Positions 1-4,803 of a stretch of 6,024 bases of DNA are shown here, piece by piece. A program made the position numbers and the translations under genes. Every line of letters starts with the position of its first letter. Positions within the stretch are counted from its first letter, which is position 1. The notes under the pieces were generated by a model. The model did no database searches, was not told the origin of the DNA, and was given only the letters and a program-made list of their open reading frames with translations. Source of the DNA: Verrucomicrobiota bacterium (GTDB taxonomy: Bacteria > Verrucomicrobiota > Verrucomicrobiia > Limisphaerales > JADLHS01); contig JANYBF010000353.1 in the NCBI GenBank assembly GCA_025360895.1, forward strand, positions 1 through 6,024, given 5' to 3'.

Positions 1-111
1 CCAGATGGGAGCTTCAAAGTGTTTCGGCGTACCAGCAAGGAGACCGACCCAAACCGCATTGACCCGAAAGAGAAACTTGAGGAAATACAGATTGAGAAAT
101 CGACAAAATGA
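1..111 (+). CDS. C-terminal fragment of an unrecognised protein
   Basis: The frame starting at base 1 is open from the window edge to a TGA at 109-111 and gives 36 residues. The peptide begins PDGSFKVFRRT and ends in a charged Lys/Glu-rich tail (KEKLEEIQIEKSTK) that could be a short helix. Its start lies outside the window, so the family cannot be named. The second frame is also open (to a TAG at 170-172), but its translation is strongly Arg/Lys-rich and looks like a shadow. The first frame is preferred because its composition is balanced and because it ends ahead of the next gene cluster in the same orientation. The gap to the next gene is 75 bases. Confidence 0.4.
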   Translation, partial: PDGSFKVFRRTSKETDPNRIDPKEKLEEIQIEKSTK

Positions 112-112
112 A

Positions 113-171
113 CGGACCTTCGAGGACAAAGGTAACCCTTACATGATCGGTCCGGCGCGGCTGAGTTAGGC
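113..171 (+). other. Intergenic segment with small inverted repeats
   Basis: Between the first partial gene and the lipoprotein gene lie two short inverted repeats. ACCTT at 116-120 pairs with AAGGT at 129-133, and CGGACC at 113-118 pairs with GGTCCG at 149-154. They share bases, so they are mutually exclusive. Neither is followed by a T run, so neither looks like an intrinsic terminator. No convincing -35/-10 pair was found before the gene at 187. Confidence 0.25.
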
Positions 172-186
172 GGCTTCGAGTGCGCC

Positions 187-498
187 ATGAAAATATCTAT
201 CTTCATTCTTCTTCTTGCTCTGACGGCTTGCAGCACCAGTCCGCATCGCACTGCGGCGTTACGGTCAGGCTTGTCAGCCGAGTATTGGCACGCCCCGCCA
301 TCTGTCGCTGTCCTTGAGCGCAGACTGCGAGTTGGGATGTCTCGCGACGAATTTACCAAGCTTGTCGGGATGACCGAGACGGCGTATTTCAGTGGCATGA
401 CTGCTCACCTCGATTTGCCCGACGGCATACTGAGCACACGCCACGATTCGAGTGGCAACTTGAAGTGGTGGGCTATTGAGGAGAGACCATCGAAATGA
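187..498 (+). CDS. Small lipoprotein with BamE/SmpA-like motif
   Basis: A 103-residue predicted lipoprotein. A short N-terminus (MKIS) and a hydrophobic stretch at residues 4-12 lead into the lipobox LTAC with Cys15, followed by Ser-Thr. This predicts signal peptidase II cleavage and lipid anchoring, with the mature chain in the periplasm. Residues 48-61 (RVGMSRDEFTKLVG) match the 'G-M-s-r-d-E-...-l-G' signature seen in BamE/SmpA-like small lipoproteins. The later DGILSTRHDSSGNL fits the beta hairpin such proteins carry, but overall similarity is loose, so a BamE role is not claimed. No clear ribosome binding site precedes the ATG. The start is chosen because the signal peptide begins there. 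It is the first of four genes linked by 4-base overlaps. Confidence 0.72.
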   Translation: MKISIFILLLALTACSTSPHRTAALRSGLSAEYWHAPPSVAVLERRLRVGMSRDEFTKLVGMTETAYFSGMTAHLDLPDGILSTRHDSSGNLKWWAIEERPSK

Positions 499-959
499 CG
501 CCGCCTCGTGCTCTTATCTTATTCGTCGCGAGCCTGCTTGTTATGGGCGCCGGTCGTCGCTCAGCGGACCCTACCGAAATTGTGGCGTATGATCCTTGGG
601 GAGACGCAGCGGATACCAAGGCTCGCTTAAATAGCTACAAGCATATTCTGCTTGGTTGTATTTACGAGGATCATTGGGAGGATCGTGGGCCTCACGAGTA
701 TTCGTACCATCATTTCACGGCCACAGTCGTCAGGTCTTACAAAGGCGATTGGCGTACTTCAGAGCGAATCACGTTTGTTCAGGGCTTGGATTATCCAGCT
801 CTCACCGTATCCAACGTTTCTGTCGGCCGACTCGTATTTCTTTTCACTGATGAACATAAAAATACTGAGATTGGCTTCGAGACGGGAGACGTTATGAACT
901 ACGATGCCGAGCTTGGGCAATTTTTGCAGTATGCATATCCAGAACGGAGGGGACGATGA
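495..959 (+). CDS. Predicted secreted protein, unknown function
   Basis: A 154-residue protein with a probable signal peptide (hydrophobic residues 6-19, then AGRRS). Its ATG overlaps the TGA of the preceding lipoprotein gene (ATGA at 495-498), and a purine-rich GAGGAG lies about ten bases upstream, so translational coupling is likely. The mature part has no catalytic motif I recognise. Residues 51-119 alternate beta-like strands with a central 'ATVVRSYKGDW' (about 76-86) and 'VGRLVFLFTDE' (about 110-120). This 'V-x-x-x-y-K-G ... G-x-x-x-f-l-f' pattern recalls small OB-fold domains of the netrin/TIMP type, but only weakly. Cys55 is the only cysteine, so no disulfide is expected. It is most likely an exported lineage-specific protein. 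Confidence 0.7.
   Translation: MTPPRALILFVASLLVMGAGRRSADPTEIVAYDPWGDAADTKARLNSYKHILLGCIYEDHWEDRGPHEYSYHHFTATVVRSYKGDWRTSERITFVQGLDYPALTVSNVSVGRLVFLFTDEHKNTEIGFETGDVMNYDAELGQFLQYAYPERRGR
946..950 (+). promoter_or_regulatory. Strong Shine-Dalgarno before gene at 956
   Basis: GGAGG lies five bases before the ATG at 956, inside the end of the preceding gene. It is one of the few clear ribosome binding sites in the window and supports the 956 start over the later in-frame ATG codons at 968, 974 and 992. Confidence 0.6.
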
Positions 960-1177
960 AATGGATAATGACCATGCGGCCTAATCGTGCAATGAAGTTA
1001 CTTTTTGTTTCGGCTAGCCTTTCCGCAGCGTCACGTTCGGTCTTGTCAACCGAGGTTTATCCGCCAAATGCCGCCTCGGAGATCGAAACCATCATCAAAG
1101 ATTTAAGGAAATTGTTTAATGAATATCCTGCTTCAGACACTCCTTCCGAATCGCCGGCACTTACACCACTGAAATGA
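956..1177 (+). CDS. Small predicted exported protein
   Basis: A 73-residue protein whose ATG overlaps the previous stop (ATGA at 956-959) and has a GGAGG site five bases upstream. The N-terminus reads MKWIMTMRPNRAMKLLFVSA, basic and then hydrophobic at residues 14-22, which suggests a signal peptide or a single anchor. An alternative start at 992 (MKLLFVSASL) would give a more typical signal peptide of about 60 residues in total, but the ribosome site favours 956. The rest is short and polar: a predicted helix (EIETIIKDLRKLFNEY, about 50-65) and a Pro/Ser/Thr-rich tail. I recognise no family. Its short length and lack of motifs leave open that it is a minor peptide whose main role is to couple translation to the next gene. 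Confidence 0.55.
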   Translation: MKWIMTMRPNRAMKLLFVSASLSAASRSVLSTEVYPPNAASEIETIIKDLRKLFNEYPASDTPSESPALTPLK

Positions 1178-1521
1178 TGACACTCGCTGCAATAAATCCA
1201 CTACGCAGCTTTCGAGCGGCGTACGGGCTGTTTATTATCATGCCGCTTTTCTGCTTCGCTTCTCTCGTCGTATCCAGTTGGATGACGATGCATCTCGCTC
1301 CGATCTTTTTAGCTCGTGAAGCATTGGGCGTAATTCCCTTCATCGGCCAGACTTTGTTGTTTCAAGCACTCCTGCTGCTGGGCGCAGGAGTGCCGACATG
1401 GCATTGGTTTCAACAGTTGCGCCAGTCACGCCGAAACTGGAAAAGTGTCACGATAGTTGTGATTGCCCTCATCATTATCTGGTGTTGCAGTGGTGGTGTA
1501 CGCTTGGTTGCGCTGGACTGA
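1174..1521 (+). CDS. Three-helix membrane protein, unknown function
   Basis: A 115-residue protein whose start overlaps the previous stop by four bases (ATGATGA; the ATG at 1174 or 1177 could be used). Three hydrophobic segments at about residues 17-37, 50-73 and 91-105 predict an inner-membrane protein. The loop between helices 2 and 3 is strongly basic (QQLRQSRRNWK, about 80-90), so by the positive-inside rule it faces the cytoplasm and the N-terminus lies outside. The last helix contains a Cys pair (WCC, about 103-105). There is no enzymatic motif and no family I recognise. It is the last gene of the overlapping four-gene series. A membrane protein together with a lipoprotein and exported proteins suggests an envelope function, which is inference. 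Confidence 0.65.
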   Translation: MMTLAAINPLRSFRAAYGLFIIMPLFCFASLVVSSWMTMHLAPIFLAREALGVIPFIGQTLLFQALLLLGAGVPTWHWFQQLRQSRRNWKSVTIVVIALIIIWCCSGGVRLVALD

Positions 1522-1541
1522 GCAAGCAAGTGAACGCGAAC

Positions 1542-1557
1542 GGGTCGTGAACGGCCC
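1542..1557 (+). terminator. GC-rich hairpin after the four-gene operon
   Basis: GGGTCG at 1542-1547 and CGGCCC at 1552-1557 form a six-pair stem (one G-T pair) closed by the tetraloop TGAA, 20 bases after the stop of the membrane-protein gene. No T run follows, so it could be a 3'-end protecting hairpin or part of a factor-dependent terminator rather than a classic intrinsic terminator. Confidence 0.35.
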
Positions 1558-1617
1558 AGAAGATTGACACGGCATCGTCTAGCCACCTCGCACAATCTTT
1601 GGCGCGTTGATTTGGGG

Positions 1618-1639
1618 AAGGTTTTGTTGCAACGACCTT
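1618..1639 (+). repeat. Inverted repeat before the FG-GAP gene
   Basis: AAGGTT at 1618-1623 pairs with GACCTT at 1634-1639 (one G-T pair). A perfect eight-base palindrome, GTTGCAAC, lies inside at 1626-1633. It sits 31 bases before the chosen start of the next gene, so it could be an operator or a 5'-leader hairpin. No protein partner can be named. Confidence 0.3.
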
Positions 1640-1670
1640 GAATGGACTGTTTAACTACAACAAATGCGAC

Positions 1671-2603
1671 ATGAAAAAGTTGGTCACCGTAGCCAGTGCC
1701 GCAGTTGTTCTGCTTTTAGTGAACCTGTGGCCGACTCAACCCCGATTTTGGAAGCCAGGACCGTTGGTGGAATTAAAACGGTTCGGAGACTACGAGGTCA
1801 GGATTTACCAGCGGCATGACGAGAATTTACTGGAGGAAATATGTGACAAACTGCCGGCTTTCCTTTCAGACTTCGGGCACCGTATCCCCGGCCTCACGGA
1901 ATGGGCGGGCGTCGAAATCCTCAGAGATCACCGCCGGGTCTATTGCGCATACGGTTCCAACCCCATGATTGCTGAGTTTGGGTCTAACAGCGTTGCGGGA
2001 CTGGACATCACCGGTGATGGGATTCCAAAGATCGCCTTGACCGACGAAAACACGCGGTCCGGTGGCTCCCTCGTCGTCTTCGAGTGTGGCGCGTCGTTTC
2101 GGAAGATCGCCGAGATAAATTCGTCGGGCACATATCCGGAGCTGCGGGATTTGGATGGGGACGACGTTCCCGAACTCATTGTTTCTGACGACGCTTTTTA
2201 CCACTGGCCCGTTTGTCGGGATGGTGAACCCATGCCCGAAGTGATCCTGCGCTGGCGGAACGGAAAGTATGTCGCGGCAAAGGACTTGATGTATAAACCC
2301 ACCCCGGCAACCGAAGAACTCGAAGCGACGGCAGCAGTGATCCGCTCCAGCCCAGCATGGAATACGGAGTACGCGAAGGTGCCGTCAGAATTGTGGACCA
2401 ACGCCATCGCGCTCATGTATAGCGGACACGAGCGCCTCGGGTGGGAATTTGTGGATAAAGCATGGCCGCCGGGATTTGCGGGCAAGGGCGAGTTATCGAG
2501 CAAGAAGGAGTTGATCGACTACTATTTATGGTCGCGACTGGAGGAGAGCGTTTACGCACCCGACATCATGACGACAGCCCACTCCCCGAAAAACCCACCA
2601 TGA
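1671..2603 (+). CDS. Exported protein with two FG-GAP-like calcium loops
   Basis: A 310-residue protein when started at the ATG at 1671, which gives an N-terminus MKKLVTVASAAVVLLLVNLW typical of a signal peptide or signal anchor. A TTG at 1638 would add 11 residues in front of it and is less likely. Two loops match the D-x-[DT]-G-D-x-x-P signature of FG-GAP/VCBS-type beta-propeller repeats: residues 112-119 (DITGDGIP) and 160-168 (DLDGDDVPE). Each is followed by a hydrophobic strand, and such Asp/Gly loops usually bind calcium. Full propellers have about seven blades, so two motifs suggest a small or divergent domain spanning about 85-210. Residues 220-310 are helical and unrecognised. The protein probably acts outside the cytoplasm. 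The lectin-like gene follows on the same strand. Confidence 0.75.
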   Translation: MKKLVTVASAAVVLLLVNLWPTQPRFWKPGPLVELKRFGDYEVRIYQRHDENLLEEICDKLPAFLSDFGHRIPGLTEWAGVEILRDHRRVYCAYGSNPMIAEFGSNSVAGLDITGDGIPKIALTDENTRSGGSLVVFECGASFRKIAEINSSGTYPELRDLDGDDVPELIVSDDAFYHWPVCRDGEPMPEVILRWRNGKYVAAKDLMYKPTPATEELEATAAVIRSSPAWNTEYAKVPSELWTNAIALMYSGHERLGWEFVDKAWPPGFAGKGELSSKKELIDYYLWSRLEESVYAPDIMTTAHSPKNPP

Positions 2604-2692
2604 ACTCTGGCTTCTCCCACGCTCTGTGCTACTATCGGCCAGTGCATATGACAACCCAGCCTGATGAACGCAGCGAGCCTTCCGCGAATATT

Positions 2693-3739
2693 ATGAACAA
2701 GATAATCCCCCCGCTGTTGACGGTGCTTCTGTGCTTCGTCCTGAAGGACAGCGCGTTTGCCAGCGGCATTAACTATCCGAACTTTAATTCGCCGGAGGGG
2801 CTCATTTTTCAAGCGGATGCGAGGCTGGCCGTGGACTTTGTGCGACTGACGCCTTCGCACACAAACATGATCGGCCGGGTCGGTGGTCTTTGGCTCCAAA
2901 CCAAGCAAGCGGTCCTTGATGGCTTTGAGACGACATTTCAGTTTCGCATCACCGACAAAGTACGTCATGGCGCTGACGGATTTGCTTTGGTGTTGCAAAA
3001 CAATGCCACCCCTTCGGTTGGTACAAGCGGGTATCGCTTAGGCTTCGTTCGTGGCGGCAGTGCGTTTGCGGTGAAGTTCGTTGATTACCATTGGCGTCGG
3101 GACGCGTTCGCGAAATTCGACGAAATTGCGGTTACCAGTTGTGATCGCGAGCAAGAGCCACAGAGCTATCTGGCCACAGTGTCGCGGACTGAGCTTTTCT
3201 CGGATGGAGAGATTCATACTGCGCGGGTGCAATATGTGCCGGGTAATTTGTCGGTCTTCCTGGATGATCTTGAAAAGCCCATACTGGTCGCTGCGGTCAA
3301 GTTGGAAGACCTTGTGTCATTTGACAACGGCCTTGCGTGGGTAGGTTTCACCGCATCTACCGGCGCGGATAGCCAGAATCAGGACATACTCAGTTGGGCA
3401 TTCAATAAGCCGGGTGAAACGCCGGTTCTGCCCCAACTACTGGCAAGTTCGTCGGCTGGCAGTCAGCCCAACCAGAATCGCCTCACTGCAGTCGGTACTG
3501 AAGGAACTGTCAGTGCGGCGAAAAGTGAACCGCAGGTGATTGGACTTCCCGTGGTTGACGGCAAAGGCAAACCGCGCCAGCCGCAAATCGGATTGCCGTC
3601 ATCGGTTGGCCTTACGCATCATGTTTACGCTTCGACCGACTTGGTGAGCTGGACGCTCGTGACTAATCTCAACTTTTATTTCAGCGATCCGAGCGCACCC
3701 GACTACGATCATCGCTTTTACACTTTCCGTGAAAAATAA
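2693..3739 (+). CDS. Secreted legume-lectin-like domain protein
   Basis: A 348-residue predicted secreted carbohydrate-binding protein. Residues 1-24 form a signal peptide (MNKIIPPLLTVLLCFVL ... AFA). Residues about 25-238 read as an L-type (legume) lectin sandwich: FETTFQFRI (78-86), the hallmark A94-D95-G96-F-A-L whose Asp contacts sugar in the family, FAVKF (125-129), DGEIHTARVQY (171-181) and the typical closing pair WVGFTASTG (216-224) and DILSWAF (231-237). The position that is a metal-binding Glu in plant lectins (AVEFD) appears to be Lys128, so metal binding may be altered. A low-complexity linker (about 245-300) leads to a C-terminal strand block (310-346; VYASTDLVSW ... RFYTFRE) of a type common in verrucomicrobial secreted proteins. 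The start is set by the signal peptide. An in-frame ATG at 2600 overlaps the previous stop but would bury the signal peptide behind 31 residues. Confidence 0.8.
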   Translation: MNKIIPPLLTVLLCFVLKDSAFASGINYPNFNSPEGLIFQADARLAVDFVRLTPSHTNMIGRVGGLWLQTKQAVLDGFETTFQFRITDKVRHGADGFALVLQNNATPSVGTSGYRLGFVRGGSAFAVKFVDYHWRRDAFAKFDEIAVTSCDREQEPQSYLATVSRTELFSDGEIHTARVQYVPGNLSVFLDDLEKPILVAAVKLEDLVSFDNGLAWVGFTASTGADSQNQDILSWAFNKPGETPVLPQLLASSSAGSQPNQNRLTAVGTEGTVSAAKSEPQVIGLPVVDGKGKPRQPQIGLPSSVGLTHHVYASTDLVSWTLVTNLNFYFSDPSAPDYDHRFYTFREK

Positions 3740-3762
3740 GCGTCCGTACCCGGGCTAATTTC

Positions 3763-3783
3763 AGGCGCATTACGCCTTCCTTT
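3763..3783 (+). terminator. Weak intrinsic terminator after the lectin gene
   Basis: AGGCG at 3763-3767 pairs with CGCCT at 3773-3777 around a five-base loop, followed by TCCTTT. It lies 23 bases after the lectin gene stop. The stem is short and the T tract interrupted, so this is a modest candidate. Confidence 0.4.
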
Positions 3784-3786
3784 GCA

Positions 3787-3978
3787 TCAAAAGTCATCGG
3801 CCTGGAATTGTCCGTGGCACATTGACCAAAGAAAACCGACATAGCCTTTTGTATTTGGACGACCGAGGAAAACTGAGAGTTCCTGAGGATTGACACTAAA
3901 CTCCAGCAGCCGGCCGATGTGCCGGTAGCTTTCACGCCACTTGGCTTGCGCGGTAGCCTGTTCGGTTTTCTGGCAGGC
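3787..3978 (-). pseudogene. Coding-like relic downstream of the toxin gene
   Basis: On the minus strand, in the same frame as the toxin gene and just beyond its stop codon, 83 codons are open from 4038 to the TGA at 3789-3787. The last 63 residues look like real protein: KTEQATAQAKWRESYRHIGR, then LLEFSVNPQELSVFLGRP, then NTKGYVGFLWSMCHGQFQ, ending ADDF. There is no ATG, GTG or TTG start before the late Met in WSMC. Composition is natural, unlike the competing frame over 3681-4025, which is Arg-rich. A possible N-terminus (VNDNVSHLRRDLE) lies in another frame at 4025-3987, so a frameshifted small gene is conceivable. I do not recognise the family. Confidence 0.4.
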
Positions 3979-4022
3979 GGCGCGTGTTCCAAGTCGCGGC
4001 GCAGGTGAGAGACGTTGTCGTT

Positions 4023-4046
4023 CACCGTGAATCGCGAATCACGGTG
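4023..4046 (-). terminator. Perfect hairpin at the toxin gene stop
   Basis: CACCGTGA (4023-4030) and TCACGGTG (4039-4046) are perfect eight-base inverted repeats around an eight-base loop that itself contains TCGCGA. The stop codon of the toxin gene (4041-4039) lies within the stem. No T run follows on the minus strand, so it may be an atypical terminator or mRNA 3'-end structure, or it may mark a recombination boundary. Confidence 0.45.
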
Positions 4047-4440
4047 GAGCGATCAGCAAGGCGTTCGGAAAGTAGGTGCGATAACGAGCGGGGTCGCGCG
4101 TGACGATCGTGTGTCCTTCAACTTCCGCGTGCGCTCCGATGTAGAAGTCCGGCAATGGCGAGGTCTTGGCGCCACCGCTACGCCGGTATTTCAAGAACGC
4201 CTGCGCCGCGAGCCAGCCGGCGGCGTAAGGCAATGGCAGCCGTTGAAAAACCACCGGATCGAGCCAGCGGTCCAGATCGGCGGCAGTGGCAAAAGCCGCG
4301 GCAAGTTCAGCATAGATGATCGGGTTGATGAGAATCGGTCCTTGCGTGGCGGCGACCCTAAATTCTTTCTCCGACCATGGCAGCCAGACCGGATCGGCAG
4401 TGGCGATATCCAGCAGGACGTTCGTGTCAAAGAGAATCAT
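4039..4440 (-). CDS. vapC: PIN-domain toxin, VapC-like ribonuclease
   Basis: A 133-residue PIN-domain protein, the usual size for a VapC-type toxin. These are magnesium-dependent endoribonucleases that cut tRNA, rRNA or other RNA and arrest growth when released from their antitoxin. The four acidic active-site residues are all visible: Asp5 (ILFDTN), Glu45 (IIYAE), Asp98 (PLPDFYIGAHA) and Asp116 (TIVTRD). Loss by mutation is therefore not indicated. The ATG at 4440 is chosen because it overlaps the antitoxin stop (ATGA, 4440-4437) and places FDTN at the very N-terminus as in the family. A longer in-frame reading to 4518 would run through the antitoxin gene in another frame and is rejected. 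The target RNA cannot be told from sequence. Confidence 0.9.
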   Translation of the reverse strand: MILFDTNVLLDIATADPVWLPWSEKEFRVAATQGPILINPIIYAELAAAFATAADLDRWLDPVVFQRLPLPYAAGWLAAQAFLKYRRSGGAKTSPLPDFYIGAHAEVEGHTIVTRDPARYRTYFPNALLIAPP

Positions 4441-4640
4441 TCTTCGCCACGGGTGAGCGCCATCACGTCCTTCGACTTCATGCCGGGAAGCGCCGCCCCG
4501 CGAGCGCGCTGTAACCAACTTTCAACCGGTGGAGGAGCCGTGCGGCGCTGGCGAAGCGTCTCCAGCCAGTGCGCCAGTTGATCTACTTGCGGGTCGGGCA
4601 GATTCTCAATCGCAGCTTCGATCTCGGCGATGTTGCTCAT
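4437..4640 (-). CDS. Antitoxin of the PIN-toxin pair
   Basis: A 67-residue protein encoded directly upstream of the PIN toxin with a four-base overlap, the standard antitoxin-first layout. The N-terminal half (IAEIEAAIENLPDPQVDQLA, then HWLETLRQRR) matches the 'I-E-x-A-I-x-x-L-P-x-x-x-x-x-x-L-x-x-W-L' pattern of small antitoxins paired with PIN toxins. The C-terminal tail, GMKSKDVMALTRGEE, resembles the toxin-binding 'S-x-D-E-I-M-A-L-T-R-G-E' end of such antitoxins. No AbrB, RHH or Phd DNA-binding fold is obvious, so autoregulation is expected from the system type rather than seen. No ribosome binding site precedes the ATG at 4640, and a promoter-like pair sits so close that the mRNA could be leaderless. 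Confidence 0.85.
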   Translation of the reverse strand: MSNIAEIEAAIENLPDPQVDQLAHWLETLRQRRTAPPPVESWLQRARGAALPGMKSKDVMALTRGEE

Positions 4641-4647
4641 GCGTGGG

Positions 4648-4677
4648 AATCTAACACATCGCCGCTGTCACCGGCAA
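4648..4677 (-). promoter_or_regulatory. Putative promoter of the toxin-antitoxin operon
   Basis: On the minus strand TTGCCG (4677-4672) and TAGATT (4653-4648) are separated by 18 bases, each matching four of six consensus positions. The expected transcription start, about seven bases further on, falls at or next to the antitoxin ATG (4640). Together with the missing Shine-Dalgarno, this suggests leaderless translation. Confidence 0.35.
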
Positions 4678-4689
4678 GATTCCAGTTGA

Positions 4690-4800
4690 TTCCGGTTTCT
4701 GACGGTGTTCAGCACCGTCCAGCCGCTCGCGGACGGAGGCGTGGAGTTGTTCCTGGACGGGCCAGTCCAAAGCATTGACACGAAAGCGTCTCACAGGTAG
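4690..4800 (+). pseudogene. C-terminal relic of a gene upstream of GH127
   Basis: A plus-strand reading frame opens after a TGA at 4687-4689 and runs 36 codons to a TAG at 4798-4800, without a start codon in a sensible place. The peptide reads FRFLTVFSTVQPLADGG, then VELFLDGPVQSIDTKASHR, with the strand-turn-strand character of the C-terminus of a secreted beta-rich protein. It resembles the ends of some polysaccharide-active enzymes, but too little remains to name a family. It stops three bases before the GH127 start codon, the spacing expected of neighbouring genes in one operon. I infer that the 5' part was lost when the toxin-antitoxin segment came to lie at about 4640-4690. It could also be a chance open frame. 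Confidence 0.4.
4701..4736 (+). repeat. Alternative hairpins before the GH127 gene
   Basis: GACGGTG (4701-4707) pairs perfectly with CACCGTC (4713-4719) around TTCAG. CCGTCC (4715-4720) can instead pair with GGACGG at 4731-4736 or its second copy at 4755-4760. The structures exclude each other. No T run follows the first hairpin. Because this lies within a coding-like relic, the repeats may simply reflect codon content. Confidence 0.3.
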
Positions 4801-4803
4801 GCC

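Noticed and set aside
165..171. GTTAGGC, matching the GTTRRRY end of an integron attC site, just before a small gene
   Set aside because: No matching RYYYAAC box and no paired L boxes at the required spacing were found upstream, and no second site occurs after the gene cluster. A seven-base degenerate match alone is expected by chance.
1563..1570. ATTGACAC present three times on the plus strand (1563, 3889, 4774), the first and third also sharing CGTCT downstream
   Set aside because: TTGACA suggests a -35 box, but none of the three has a convincing -10 element at 16-18 bases, and several eight-base words are expected three times by chance in a window this size.
2198..2503. Minus-strand frames opposite the FG-GAP protein (for example 1866-2204 and 2198-2503)
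   Set aside because: They are shadows of the plus-strand gene, without signal peptides, ribosome sites or recognisable motifs.
3681..4025. A 114-codon minus-strand frame downstream of the toxin
   Set aside because: Its composition is Arg/Lys-rich with no motif, it runs into the lectin gene's 3' end, and another frame over 3787-3978 gives a far more protein-like translation.
4015..4581. A 188-codon plus-strand frame across the toxin-antitoxin pair
   Set aside because: It is Arg/Gly/Ser-rich without motifs, and it is the complement of the PIN toxin and antitoxin, which are clearly supported.
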